Assembly: GCA_902778585.1 (NCBI GenBank)
Contig: CACYYD010000001.1
Coordinates: forward strand, 124,001 to 188,000
Direction: 5' to 3'
Length of the DNA stretch: 64,000 bases
Origin: an uncultured Eubacteriales bacterium
GTDB lineage: Bacteria; Bacillota; Clostridia; Peptostreptococcales; Anaerovoracaceae
The stretch's first letter is position 1; each line of letters begins with the position of its first letter. The notes under the pieces are model-generated. The model made no database searches. It had not been told where the DNA came from and saw only the letters and a list, made by a program, of their open reading frames with translations. The translations under genes and the position numbers were made by a program. Below are positions 45,546-54,151 of the stretch, piece by piece.

Positions 45546-47324
45546 TTGGACAGCGAAAAGATAATAAAAACCATAACGGAATATTCTGAAAAGTGCATAA
45601 GAGCAGCGAGAGAGATAACAGACCGGTTTGATCATACAGACCGGATTTTCCTTCTCTTTACGCTTGTTTTCATGTCTGCATTCATTGCCGCCTCATCACC
45701 TTTCAGCGCGAGACACCCGGAGACATTTGCCGCCGGGACTTCGAATGAAGCAGGCATCTATATAGTGGGCGTTCCGGCTTCAGAAGAGCAGGGAGAGGCA
45801 GGACTCAAAGCCGTGCAGACCGGCAGCGTCGTCAGGGGCACACCGGTAAACAGACTTCCGGGATATACTGAAGTTGACGGAGTAAAATATCTGAGAGTCG
45901 AAAACAAAAAGGACGGGCAGAATGTGCTCGGTCCTGAGCTCATAAGGTACTACATGAGAGAGGATCAGCTTGCTGCATCTGCAGACGATGTGGTCCGTGA
46001 GTCCGAAGTATATGTAAGGACCCCTGCGACCATCTATGCCGAAGAATCTGGCCCGGCGATAGCATCGTTTGCGCCGAAGGGCAGCTGCCTTAAGGTCGCC
46101 GGCTACGACAGGCTCGACAGAAACGGTATGGTCAACAAGTACAAGGTGGAATACGCTGAAGGGGATGTGATATCCGAGGGCTATGTCTACGGCAAGTACA
46201 TGACCGATACCCAGGAAAAAGCCGATGCCGTTTATAATGACAACGGGATATATGACAAGGTAAAGAAAGACAAATACAGCATGAACCTCTACGGAGGGAA
46301 GGCGAAGAACCTGGACTATTATCCGTATGAGAAGCCGGTCATTGAAGGCAATGAATTCTGCAGCAATGCCCGCACTATGTACCTCAACTGCGCGGCAGCG
46401 GTAAACCCTGATCCGTATATCAAGATAATCAACGATACCGACTGCAATGCTGTCGTAGTGGATATAAAGGACGGCGTCCTTGCATATAAGTCGGAAGTGG
46501 CAAAGGAACTCTCGCCGAGATCATATAAAACAGCCTATGTGTCGGCCGAAGAATATGCCGGAGGAATAAACAAGCTGCGTGAGACAGGAGTCTATCTCAT
46601 AGGGAGGATAGTGGTCTTCAACGATCCTATCTATGCCAAGGATCACCCTAAGGACTGCATAAAATACGGCGGCAGTACTTACTGGCCGAGCGCGTATTCG
46701 CGCAACGTATGGGAATACAATGTGCGGCTGGCCCAGGAGGCCGTCGCTCTGTACGGATTCAACGAGATACAGTTTGACTATGTAAGATTCCCTGAGGACT
46801 CTTATTCAATGTCAAAATCCGGATCGGCAAACTTCCGCAATAAGTATGACGAGGAGAAGGGGCAGGCGGTGCAGAACTTCTGCTTCTATGCCGCCGATCA
46901 GATACATGAGGCGGGAGCGTACTTCTCGGTCGATGTGTTCGGAGAGAGTGCATACGGATATATGACAGCTTACGGACAGTACTGGCCGGGCATCTCCAAT
47001 ATAGTCGATGCCATAAGCGCGATGCCGTATACAGACCATACCGGAGGAGAAGGGGCGTGGCGCGATCCTTACAAGACTGTCCGCAGCTGGGCTAAGAGAG
47101 CGAAAAAAGGGCAGGACTACCTCGAGCATCCTGCAGCCGCGAGGACATGGATCACCGGCTACGACACACCGTACTGGGCGCCTGAAGTAAACTACGGAAA
47201 GAAGGAGCTCCGTGCACAGGTGAGGGCACTTGAGGATGCCGGTCTTACGGGAGGCTTCATCCCGTGGAACTCGCAGAACAATTTAGCCAAATACAAGCAG
47301 TACAAGAAGGTCTGGAACGAATAG
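45546..47324 (+). CDS. Membrane-anchored DUF4015 putative glycoside hydrolase
   Basis: A 592-residue envelope protein. A hydrophobic segment near residues 36-53 is a signal anchor. An SH3-like middle part (about 60-250) is followed by a TIM-barrel-like DUF4015 domain from about 290, with VVVDIKDG, GRIVVFNDP, FNEIQFDYVRFPED, FSVDVFGES and a final GGFIPWNSQN. The acidic residues in FDYVRFPED are candidate catalytic groups. The family is predicted to cleave polysaccharide, but activity is not established. Translation starts at TTG, eight bases after AGGAAGG. Confidence 0.8.
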   Translation: MDSEKIIKTITEYSEKCIRAAREITDRFDHTDRIFLLFTLVFMSAFIAASSPFSARHPETFAAGTSNEAGIYIVGVPASEEQGEAGLKAVQTGSVVRGTPVNRLPGYTEVDGVKYLRVENKKDGQNVLGPELIRYYMREDQLAASADDVVRESEVYVRTPATIYAEESGPAIASFAPKGSCLKVAGYDRLDRNGMVNKYKVEYAEGDVISEGYVYGKYMTDTQEKADAVYNDNGIYDKVKKDKYSMNLYGGKAKNLDYYPYEKPVIEGNEFCSNARTMYLNCAAAVNPDPYIKIINDTDCNAVVVDIKDGVLAYKSEVAKELSPRSYKTAYVSAEEYAGGINKLRETGVYLIGRIVVFNDPIYAKDHPKDCIKYGGSTYWPSAYSRNVWEYNVRLAQEAVALYGFNEIQFDYVRFPEDSYSMSKSGSANFRNKYDEEKGQAVQNFCFYAADQIHEAGAYFSVDVFGESAYGYMTAYGQYWPGISNIVDAISAMPYTDHTGGEGAWRDPYKTVRSWAKRAKKGQDYLEHPAAARTWITGYDTPYWAPEVNYGKKELRAQVRALEDAGLTGGFIPWNSQNNLAKYKQYKKVWNE

Positions 47325-47347
47325 GGAAGACGGCCGAAAAGGCATAA

Positions 47348-47378
47348 AAAAGACTGCCGGGTCATCCGGCAGTCTTTT
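47348..47378. terminator. Bidirectional terminator
   Basis: A 13-pair perfect stem with A-run and T-run (AAAAGACTGCCGG/CCGGCAGTCTTTT, loop GTCAT) lies between converging genes. Confidence 0.92.
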
Positions 47379-47404
47379 GTGTTCTGATAGATCATCGTCC
47401 GGCA

Positions 47405-49477
47405 TTAGATGGTCATTGCGACATCCCATGCTGTCCAGATTACTTCTCTCAGCGCGCCCCACTTGACGCATGTTCCGCATCTGTGGAGGTGCTTGTTCTT
47501 GATCGAAGCGAACTGGTCGTTAGGAACGAATCCGAGTCCGTTGACTACGCAGTCACACTCTTCTTTCCAGGTCTCGCCTGTCTCGAAGTTCTTGATCATG
47601 CAGTAGCCGTCGCCAATCTCTGTGATGGAGCTTCTCAGATGTACAGGAACGCCCTTGAACGGCAGAGCCTCTCTCAGGAACGAGGAGTTTGCGAGGCATG
47701 TGCCAGGAGCTGTGATCAGGTCATCCTGGAACTCAACTACTACAGGCTTCTTGCCGGCGAGTACTGCGTCATATGCAGCTTCGCAGGACGAAAGTCCGCC
47801 GCCGAGAAATACGATCTTCTTGTATTCATCCTTTTTAGGTCCGATCAGAAGGTCAGTGAATGTGACAGCCTTTTCGAATCCAGGAATGTTGAGAGCCTTA
47901 GGGAATGTACCGACTGATACGATAACATCGTCGTATGCCTTGAGCAGTGCGTTGATGTCCTTGATCTCAGTGTTGAGTCTGATGTCGATATCCCACTTCT
48001 TGAGCTCTCTCTCATACCACTTCATGAGCTCCTTGTCTGCATCCTTGAAGGACATTGCAGAAGCTGTGTTGTACAGACCGAACATCTTGTCGCTCTTTTC
48101 GAATACGACAGGGTTGTGTCCTCTCTTTTTGAGTACGAGAGCTGCCTCGAGTCCGCCGAATCCTGCGCCTACGACAGCGACCTTCTTAGGGCTGTTTGTA
48201 GGAACGATCTTGTACTTGTTGTGCTGCATTGTCGAAGGTGTCAGAGCGCAGCGTGCAAGCTGGAGCGAGTCGAACAGAGGCTGTGTGTTTGCAGTGTGTT
48301 TCGATTTTGCGAAGTTGAAGCATGCATTGTGGCATCTGATGCAAGGCTTGATCTCTTCTTCTCTGCCTTCTCTGAGCTTTGTTACCCAGTCAGGGTCAAC
48401 GAGGTTCTGACGGGCGATACCGAGAGCGTCGATCTTTCCTTCCTTGATCTTTTCTGCAGCGAACTTGATATCCATCTTACCTGCGCATACGACAGGCTTG
48501 TCTGTGAAGTTCTTGATATGAGCAACGTCTTCATAGTTGCAGTTGTCCGGCATATAGACAGGCGGGTGAGCCCAGTACCATGCATCGTATGTACCGTTGT
48601 CGCAGTTGAACATGTCATAACCCATATCCGACAGGTACTTGATAGCCTTTTCGGATTCTGCCATATCACGTCCGAACTCTTCGAACTCTTCGCCAGGCTG
48701 TGCGCCCTGGAGCCATCCCTTTGTCTTGGATACTACGGAGTATCTCAGTGCAACCGGGAAGTCCTGTCCGCATTCTCTCTTGATCGCCTGTACGATCTCG
48801 ACAGGGAATCTGAATCTGTTTTCAAACGAACCGCCGTACTGGTCAGTTCTGTAGTTCATGTTTGCGATAGTGAACTGGTCGAGAAGGTAACCTTCGTGAA
48901 CAGCGTGGATCTCAACACCGTCAACACCTGCATCCTTGCAGAGCTTTGCAGTCTTTGCGAAAGCTTCTACCATCTCGTGGATCTCTTCGATAGTCATCAT
49001 TCTGGACTTGATCGAAGGATACCATCTGTTCGGAGTCTCGCCTGCGGAAGCGCAGCAGTACTCGATGTCTACTACCGGCTTTGCAACAGCGCCGAATGCC
49101 TTGTTCTCGAGCATCTTTACGAACATGTCGTTGATAGCCATCGAACGTCCGAAACCGCCGGCCAGCTGGATGAACAGCTTGGATCCTGTCTTGTGGAACT
49201 CAGGCATCCACTCAGCGAGATCTTTGAACATTTTCTTGTTCTGCCAGAGCCATCTTCTGCCCATTGTGTCTCTTACGCACTGCATGCCCGGAAGTACCAG
49301 ACCAACACCGTCCTGTGCACGTCCGAGAATGTGGTGAGCAGCCTCTTTGTCGAAGTGGCAAGGCTCGAGCCAACCGAACAGGGATGTTCCTCCCATGGAA
49401 GTCTGAACGATCCTGTTAGGAATCTCTACGTTTCCGATCTTCCAAGGCGTAAACAAAGGTTCATATTCCTTTTTCAT
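47405..49477 (-). CDS. Old Yellow Enzyme-type Fe-S flavoprotein (2,4-dienoyl-CoA/enoate reductase family)
   Basis: A 690-residue protein. Residues 1-370 form an FMN-binding TIM barrel with GVDGVEIHAVHEGYLLDQF in two parts and LRYSVVSKTKG. CIRCHNACF with a Cys 23 residues later binds a 4Fe-4S cluster. The C-terminal half binds FAD and NAD(P)H, with VVGAGFGGLEAA and VFLGGGLSSCEAA. Family members reduce enoates, dienoyl-CoA, bile-acid enones or cinnamates, so the substrate is open. Codons are strongly biased, and a consensus promoter with an inverted repeat precedes it, suggesting strong regulated expression. Confidence 0.88.
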   Translation of the reverse strand: MKKEYEPLFTPWKIGNVEIPNRIVQTSMGGTSLFGWLEPCHFDKEAAHHILGRAQDGVGLVLPGMQCVRDTMGRRWLWQNKKMFKDLAEWMPEFHKTGSKLFIQLAGGFGRSMAINDMFVKMLENKAFGAVAKPVVDIEYCCASAGETPNRWYPSIKSRMMTIEEIHEMVEAFAKTAKLCKDAGVDGVEIHAVHEGYLLDQFTIANMNYRTDQYGGSFENRFRFPVEIVQAIKRECGQDFPVALRYSVVSKTKGWLQGAQPGEEFEEFGRDMAESEKAIKYLSDMGYDMFNCDNGTYDAWYWAHPPVYMPDNCNYEDVAHIKNFTDKPVVCAGKMDIKFAAEKIKEGKIDALGIARQNLVDPDWVTKLREGREEEIKPCIRCHNACFNFAKSKHTANTQPLFDSLQLARCALTPSTMQHNKYKIVPTNSPKKVAVVGAGFGGLEAALVLKKRGHNPVVFEKSDKMFGLYNTASAMSFKDADKELMKWYERELKKWDIDIRLNTEIKDINALLKAYDDVIVSVGTFPKALNIPGFEKAVTFTDLLIGPKKDEYKKIVFLGGGLSSCEAAYDAVLAGKKPVVVEFQDDLITAPGTCLANSSFLREALPFKGVPVHLRSSITEIGDGYCMIKNFETGETWKEECDCVVNGLGFVPNDQFASIKNKHLHRCGTCVKWGALREVIWTAWDVAMTI

Positions 49478-49540
49478 TATTATCCCTCCCTAAGAATAAT
49501 TTTGTTCGACGTTGCTTCGAAGTTAAGTAAATACAACGAA

Positions 49541-49566
49541 GAAACCAGTCGCTACATACTGGTTTC
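49541..49566. promoter_or_regulatory. Inverted repeat at the start of the flavoprotein transcript
   Basis: GAAACCAGT-N8-ACTGGTTTC is a perfect nine-base inverted repeat immediately downstream of the -10 box, spanning the expected +1. It may be a repressor operator or a 5' mRNA hairpin. Confidence 0.6.
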
Positions 49567-49595
49567 ATTGTAAAACATAGGGTGTTGTTAGTCAA
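49567..49595 (-). promoter_or_regulatory. Consensus promoter of the flavoprotein gene
   Basis: On the minus strand TTGACT (49595-49590) and TACAAT (49572-49567) are 17 bases apart. Confidence 0.85.
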
Positions 49596-49675
49596 TTGAT
49601 TAGTGGTAAAATAAGGCCAGTACTGACAGGGAATAGGCCCTGGAAAAAGCTGTGAAGGGCAAGGGGTAAAGAACG

Positions 49676-51163
49676 ATGGCAAAAGAATTTACGATAAGAA
49701 ATTTCACCGAAGAACGCGCCTACCACAACACTGCGATCCTGATATATCTGAAGGCGGTCCATGCCGTTTTCGGTGATGCGGATGTCACAATAGGAAACTC
49801 CCTCAATCAGGGTTACTACAGCTATATAAATACGGACGGCGCAAAGCTTACCGCATCCGATCTTCATAAAATAAGAGACGCCATGGAGAAGTACATCGAA
49901 CAGGATCTTGAGATCGTGATCGAAAATGACACCGTGGCTCACGCAAAGGAAAAGTGGTATTCACTCGGATATCCTGAGAAGGCGCGCCTGCTTGAAGGCA
50001 GACCGGAAGACGAGACCGTGGAGATAGCCAATCTCAGAAATTACAGAAACTGCATGTATTCGACACTGCTGCCTTCTGCGGGCTATGTCAACCTGTTTGA
50101 TCTCCGTCCGTACAGACACGGGCTGCTTCTGAGACTGCCGAACGCTCTGCATAACCATACCATTCCGCCGTACAGGGATGATGACAAGCTGTATGAGGCA
50201 TATTCACACAGCCGCCGCATGCGCAAGTATACGGGTATAGGATACCTCGCCGATCTCAATGAGCAGATCCGCAAGGGCAATGCAGATGAAGTAATAAAGT
50301 CCAGCGAATGGATGCAGGAGAGACAGTTCGAGGAGATAGCCGGGATGGTCGCCGAGGGGCGCAAAAGAATAGTGCTGATAGCGGGACCTTCGAGCAGCGG
50401 CAAGACGACGACTGCGAAAAAGATATGCACCGAACTCAAACGTCTTACGGGCGAAGAACCTCTGTATCTCGGAACGGACGATTACTTCGTTGAGCGTGAG
50501 CATACACCGCTCGGACCGGACGGCAAGCCTGACTTTGAAGGCCTCGACGCTCTGGACATGGATCTCTTCAATAAGCAGATGGAGGATCTTCTGGCCGGCA
50601 AGGAAGTCGACCTTCCGGAATTCGATTTCGTCGAAGGCAAAAAGATATTCGGAAAGAGGATAACAACGCTCAGAAAGAACCAGGTGCTCGTAATAGAAGG
50701 CATACACAGTCTGAATGATGTGCTTACCGAGAATATAGAAAGAAAAGACAAGTTCAAGATATACATAAGCCCGCTCACTCAGATAGCGATGGACAGGCAC
50801 AACAGGATCTCGACTGCAGATGCGAGACTCCTTCGCAGAATGGTAAGAGACAATCAGTTCAGAGGATACAGTGCCGAGAAGACTCTTGAGCTCTGGCCGA
50901 AGGTAAGGGCAGGAGAGAGCGTGAATATATTCCCGTACAGCTCATCGGCTGACGTCGTATTCAACTCGAGCACGGTCTATGAGACCAATATGCTGAAGAC
51001 CTTTGCAGAGCCTCTGCTGCTGGCCATAGACGAGTCCAGCGAACAGTATGAAGAGGCGCAGAGGATACTCCGCTTCATGAAATACTTTGAGAAGATCGAG
51101 TCGACTGAAGCCGTACCTGACAATGCGATACTGAGGGAGTTCATTGGTCCAAGGAAAAAATGA
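49676..51163 (+). CDS. Uridine kinase-like protein with N-terminal ThrRS-like domain
   Basis: A 495-residue protein. The first 200 residues resemble the editing/second additional domain region of threonyl-tRNA synthetases, including LPSAGYVNLFDLRPYRHG, but lack a synthetase core. The C-terminal half is a P-loop phosphoribulokinase/uridine kinase domain with LIAGPSSSGKTTTAKK near residue 231, GTDDYFVERE and LVIEGIHSLN. Proteins of this architecture are widespread in Clostridia and Bacteroides; their substrate is unsettled. It could phosphorylate uridine or another nucleoside. Confidence 0.85.
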   Translation: MAKEFTIRNFTEERAYHNTAILIYLKAVHAVFGDADVTIGNSLNQGYYSYINTDGAKLTASDLHKIRDAMEKYIEQDLEIVIENDTVAHAKEKWYSLGYPEKARLLEGRPEDETVEIANLRNYRNCMYSTLLPSAGYVNLFDLRPYRHGLLLRLPNALHNHTIPPYRDDDKLYEAYSHSRRMRKYTGIGYLADLNEQIRKGNADEVIKSSEWMQERQFEEIAGMVAEGRKRIVLIAGPSSSGKTTTAKKICTELKRLTGEEPLYLGTDDYFVEREHTPLGPDGKPDFEGLDALDMDLFNKQMEDLLAGKEVDLPEFDFVEGKKIFGKRITTLRKNQVLVIEGIHSLNDVLTENIERKDKFKIYISPLTQIAMDRHNRISTADARLLRRMVRDNQFRGYSAEKTLELWPKVRAGESVNIFPYSSSADVVFNSSTVYETNMLKTFAEPLLLAIDESSEQYEEAQRILRFMKYFEKIESTEAVPDNAILREFIGPRKK

Positions 51164-51166
51164 ATA

Positions 51167-51198
51167 GAATAATTATTAAGTGGCGTTAATAATTATTC
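51167..51198. promoter_or_regulatory. AT-rich 13-bp inverted repeat before the antiporter operon
   Basis: GAATAATTATTAA and TTAATAATTATTC form a perfect 13-base inverted repeat around GTGGCG, four bases after the kinase-like stop and eight bases before the -35 box of the next promoter. No T-run follows. Confidence 0.6.
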
Positions 51199-51206
51199 AT
51201 TTGTGA

Positions 51207-51234
51207 TTGTAATATTTTCAAAATAGTGTATTAT
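51207..51234 (+). promoter_or_regulatory. Promoter of the nhaC operon
   Basis: TTGTAA at 51207-51212 and TATTAT at 51229-51234 are 16 bases apart. Confidence 0.6.
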
Positions 51235-51296
51235 TAGCGGTAAGTTACACTATATATTTGGATTGGAAAATATCTAACAGTGAAAGGTAAATCGAA

Positions 51297-52739
51297 ATGA
51301 AGAACATTTTCACCGAAGAAAGAGAAATCAAAAGGCCTACGATATGGCACGCGCTCATATCGATGCTCGGCCTCATAGCCGTCATGATGATAGGCATCGT
51401 AGGATTCGGAGCAGATCCGCATATCCCGATGTTTATCGGAGTTATCATCACATCGATAGTCAGTATGACCCTTGGATACAAATGGGCTGACATCGAGGGC
51501 ATGATGATAGACGGCATATCCAAGGCCATGCAGTCCATGCTCATACTCGCAATAGTGGGAATGATGGTTGGAGCCTGGCTGATCTCAGGAACCATTCCTG
51601 CGATGATATATTACGGACTCAAACTGCTTTCACCTAAGATCTTCCTGATCGCCGCGGTGCTCATCTGCTCGATCACTTCGCTGGCAACAGGAACATCGTG
51701 GGGAACGATGGGAACGATGGGCCTTGCACTTATCGGCATAGGAGCCGGACTCGGGATGCCTATCGGACCTACCGCAGGCGCAGTGATCTCGGGAGCATAC
51801 TTCGGAGACAAGCTCTCGCCGCTGTCCGATACCACAAACCTTGCGCCGGCCATGGCGGGAACAGACGTGTTCACGCACGTTAAATACATGCTCAAGTCCA
51901 CTCTGGTGGCCTATGCGATCGCGCTTGTCTTCTTCGGCATCTACGGATTCGTTCATGCATCATCCGGCAGCGTCGACAGCTCGCAGGCTGCCGTTATCAT
52001 GGAGGGCATCAGGGACAACTTCAATATAAATCCTGTGCTCCTTCTGCCGCCGCTGGTGGTAATACTCGCGATCGCGCTGAAGATCCCTGCTATCCCGGGC
52101 ATCACGCTTGGATTCATCGCGGCTCTTATACTTGCGCCTATTTGCCAGGAAGGAGTCACGATCGGTGCTCTGCTCGATGTCTCGCTGAACGGATTCGTAT
52201 GTGAGACGGAGCTTGAGTCTCTCAATGAACTGCTTTCATCGGGAGGTCTGCTGAATATGGCATTCTCGATACTCATGGTAATGATAGCCATGATGTTCGG
52301 AGGCATCATGGAGGGCACACGCCAGATGGAGGTCATCATCGAGGCCATCCTCAAGGTCGTCAAGGGCCCGGCCGCTCTTATCGGAGCCACGGAGTTCACA
52401 TGCGTCTTCGCAAACGCGATCATGGCAGAACAGTACATCTCGATCCTTATCCCGGGCCGCATGTTTGCACCGGCATACAGGGAGAAGGGCATACATCCTA
52501 AGAGCCTGTCCAACGCTCTGGAGTCTGCGGGTACGGTAACATCGTGTCTTATCCCGTGGAATACCTGCGGAGTGTTCATCGCTACAAACCTGGGCGTGAC
52601 ATGGTCGCAGTACGCACCATGGGCGGTATTCAACTACGCTATGCCTGTCATCTGCCTCGTAATGGCGTTCATGGGCATCACAGTCACAAAGATGACAGCT
52701 GAGGAGCAGGCTAAGGCTGACAGAGGAGAGCTCGTATGA
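51297..52739 (+). CDS. nhaC: NhaC-family Na+/H+ antiporter
   Basis: A 480-residue membrane protein with about eleven to twelve helices. TGTSWGTMGTMGLALIGIG and the following GAVISGAYFGDKLSPLSDTTNLAP (in shorter conserved pieces) are the ion-path signature of NhaC/MleN proteins. It exchanges sodium for protons, and MleN relatives also exchange malate and lactate. It begins an operon of three overlapping genes with its own promoter and a nearby inverted repeat. AAAGGTAAATCG precedes the start, a weak ribosome site. Confidence 0.9.
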   Translation: MKNIFTEEREIKRPTIWHALISMLGLIAVMMIGIVGFGADPHIPMFIGVIITSIVSMTLGYKWADIEGMMIDGISKAMQSMLILAIVGMMVGAWLISGTIPAMIYYGLKLLSPKIFLIAAVLICSITSLATGTSWGTMGTMGLALIGIGAGLGMPIGPTAGAVISGAYFGDKLSPLSDTTNLAPAMAGTDVFTHVKYMLKSTLVAYAIALVFFGIYGFVHASSGSVDSSQAAVIMEGIRDNFNINPVLLLPPLVVILAIALKIPAIPGITLGFIAALILAPICQEGVTIGALLDVSLNGFVCETELESLNELLSSGGLLNMAFSILMVMIAMMFGGIMEGTRQMEVIIEAILKVVKGPAALIGATEFTCVFANAIMAEQYISILIPGRMFAPAYREKGIHPKSLSNALESAGTVTSCLIPWNTCGVFIATNLGVTWSQYAPWAVFNYAMPVICLVMAFMGITVTKMTAEEQAKADRGELV

Positions 52740-53152
52740 AAAACAGCAAAAGAGGAAACGCGACAGTTTATCTTATCGTTATCGTTATTCTCGTGATAGC
52801 GGTCGCTTCGATGTTCATAAAGCTCAACTGGAGACGCTTTAAGGCTGAAGCCAGTTTCGGGTTCACAGTAGCCGCTGTGATCATCGCGGTGCTCCTGATC
52901 CTTTTCCTCATGATAAGGCACAGCATAAGAAAGGCCAGAAAAGAGAAAGAGAAGGAAAAGGCGCGCCTGGAGATGGAAAAGCGCAATCAGGAGCGTATCG
53001 CGGCAGGCCTTAAGCCTGAAACTCTGGGCAACGGAAAACTCGAACTTTCAGATGTCGGCGAGGCTGCCGGCAAGGTGAAAGAAAAGGCCGCCGGGAAGAT
53101 AGACGAATTTTTCAGCAAAGACGCCGGTACAGGCGAAAAAAACGATGAATAA
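52736..53152 (+). CDS. Small membrane protein with charged C-terminal tail
   Basis: A 138-residue protein of no recognised family. Two hydrophobic helices (about 10-27 and 39-57) are followed by a long basic-acidic tail with KARKEKEKEKARLEMEKRNQ and a terminal AGKVKEKAAGKIDEFF, likely helical. It overlaps nhaC by ATGA and the dehydrogenase by eight bases, so all three are coupled. It may be an accessory or scaffold for the antiporter, on context alone. Confidence 0.75.
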   Translation: MKNSKRGNATVYLIVIVILVIAVASMFIKLNWRRFKAEASFGFTVAAVIIAVLLILFLMIRHSIRKARKEKEKEKARLEMEKRNQERIAAGLKPETLGNGKLELSDVGEAAGKVKEKAAGKIDEFFSKDAGTGEKNDE

Positions 53153-53864
53153 AAAAGTTCTTATTATAGGCGGCTCCCGCGGCATTGGCGCGGAAGCTGT
53201 CAGACTGTTTGCGGCGGATGGCTGCAGCGTAGTATTCACATATCACAGATCTGAGCTTGCGGCAGATGCTCTGAGGCAGGAGACCGGGGCGGTCCCCGTG
53301 AGGTGTGATGTCAAACATCCTGACTCAGTGAGGATAGCCGTTGACAAGGCCTCCGGCGTTCTTGGGCACATAGATGTTCTCATATGCAATGCCGGTACGG
53401 CAGACTACGGCCTTGTGACGGACATTTCCGAAAGCAGATGGGAAGAGGTCATCGACACCGATCTGAACGGTGTGTTTTACTGCATCAGAAACGTGCTCCC
53501 TGCAATGATAAGCCGCAAGAGCGGATGCATCATCACAGTGGGGTCCATGTGGGGAGAGACCGGAGCATCATGCGAAGTCGCTTACTCCGCGGCAAAGGCA
53601 GGCGTTATAGGGCTTACAAAAGCTCTTGCGAAAGAGGTAGGGCCGTCCGGAATAAGAGTCAACTGCGTATCTCCGGGCATGATCGATACTGACATGAACG
53701 CTTCGTTCAGCGAGGATGATGTCAGAGCCATAGCTGATGATACGCCTCTTTGCAGGACGGGAGACCCCACTGAGGTGGCAAAGGTCATGAAATTCCTGGC
53801 TTCGGATGATTCCTCATTCATCACAGGACAGGTGGTGGGGGTCAATGGAGGACTGGTTATCTGA
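53145..53864 (+). CDS. Short-chain dehydrogenase/reductase (FabG-like)
   Basis: A 239-residue SDR oxidoreductase. The cofactor loop GGSRGIGAEAV is at the N-terminus, ICNAGTADYG follows near residue 79, and the catalytic Ser-Tyr-Lys are in VGSMWGETGASCEVAYSAAKAG in short pieces. PGMIDTDMN and ITGQVVGVNGG close the fold. It could be a 3-oxoacyl-ACP reductase, but its operon with an antiporter argues for another alcohol/ketone substrate. Confidence 0.85.
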   Translation: MNKKVLIIGGSRGIGAEAVRLFAADGCSVVFTYHRSELAADALRQETGAVPVRCDVKHPDSVRIAVDKASGVLGHIDVLICNAGTADYGLVTDISESRWEEVIDTDLNGVFYCIRNVLPAMISRKSGCIITVGSMWGETGASCEVAYSAAKAGVIGLTKALAKEVGPSGIRVNCVSPGMIDTDMNASFSEDDVRAIADDTPLCRTGDPTEVAKVMKFLASDDSSFITGQVVGVNGGLVI

Positions 53865-53918
53865 GCCTCTCACTACAGCTTGTGGCATAGGATCTGAGCA
53901 GCCACAAACATAAAAAAT

Positions 53919-53934
53919 GTAAAGATATCTTTAC
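53919..53934. repeat. Perfect 16-bp palindrome containing TGTAAAG motif
   Basis: GTAAAGATATCTTTAC is self-complementary. The element TGTAAAG recurs at 53954 and 54000 in the same gap. Confidence 0.6.
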
Positions 53935-53955
53935 CTATATATTGGTGATGAAATG

Positions 53956-53994
53956 TAAAGCAGACACTACATATTGTGCCTGCTTTATTTTTTT
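53956..53994 (+). terminator. Terminator ahead of the dcw cluster
   Basis: TAAAGCAGACAC and GTGCCTGCTTTA pair over 12 bases with one mismatch, with an eight-base loop and seven T. It ends the nhaC operon. Confidence 0.85.
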
Positions 53995-53998
53995 GCAA

Positions 53999-54018
53999 TT
54001 GTAAAGCCAACTTTACAA
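53999..54018. repeat. Inverted repeat TTGTAAAG-N4-CTTTACAA
   Basis: A perfect eight-base inverted repeat with loop CCAA, the third TGTAAAG-bearing element in this 290-base gap. It is followed by AAAAAA, not T. Confidence 0.55.
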
Positions 54019-54024
54019 AAAAAG

Positions 54025-54088
54025 GTGGGGGAAACATAACAAAAAATAAGGTTTTTACTTTGTAAGGTGGGGAAAAGTGGGGTAAAAT
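54025..54088 (+). promoter_or_regulatory. MraZ-autoregulated promoter of the dcw cluster
   Basis: GTGGGG occurs at 54025, 54067 and 54077; the last two are exactly ten bases apart and lie in the spacer between TTGTAA (54060-54065) and TAAAAT (54083-54088). Repeats of this kind are the known MraZ binding sites, so MraZ probably represses its own operon here. Confidence 0.75.
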
Positions 54089-54120
54089 AACGGCAACAGG
54101 AAGCTTCAATTAAACACAAA

Positions 54121-54136
54121 GGGGCTGCAAAGCCCC
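54121..54136 (+). other. GNRA-tetraloop hairpin before mraZ
   Basis: GGGGCT-GCAA-AGCCCC forms a perfect six-pair stem with a GCAA tetraloop, 15 bases before the mraZ ATG. No Shine-Dalgarno sequence is visible between the hairpin and the start. Confidence 0.6.
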
Positions 54137-54151
54137 ATATTTCAACAGAAA

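Noticed and set aside
48116..49573. Open frame of 485 codons on the plus strand opposite the flavoprotein gene
   Set aside because: The minus-strand protein has all family motifs, promoter and ribosome site; the plus frame is open only because the real gene avoids certain codons. Its translation is Cys/Leu/Ser-rich with no recognisable domain.
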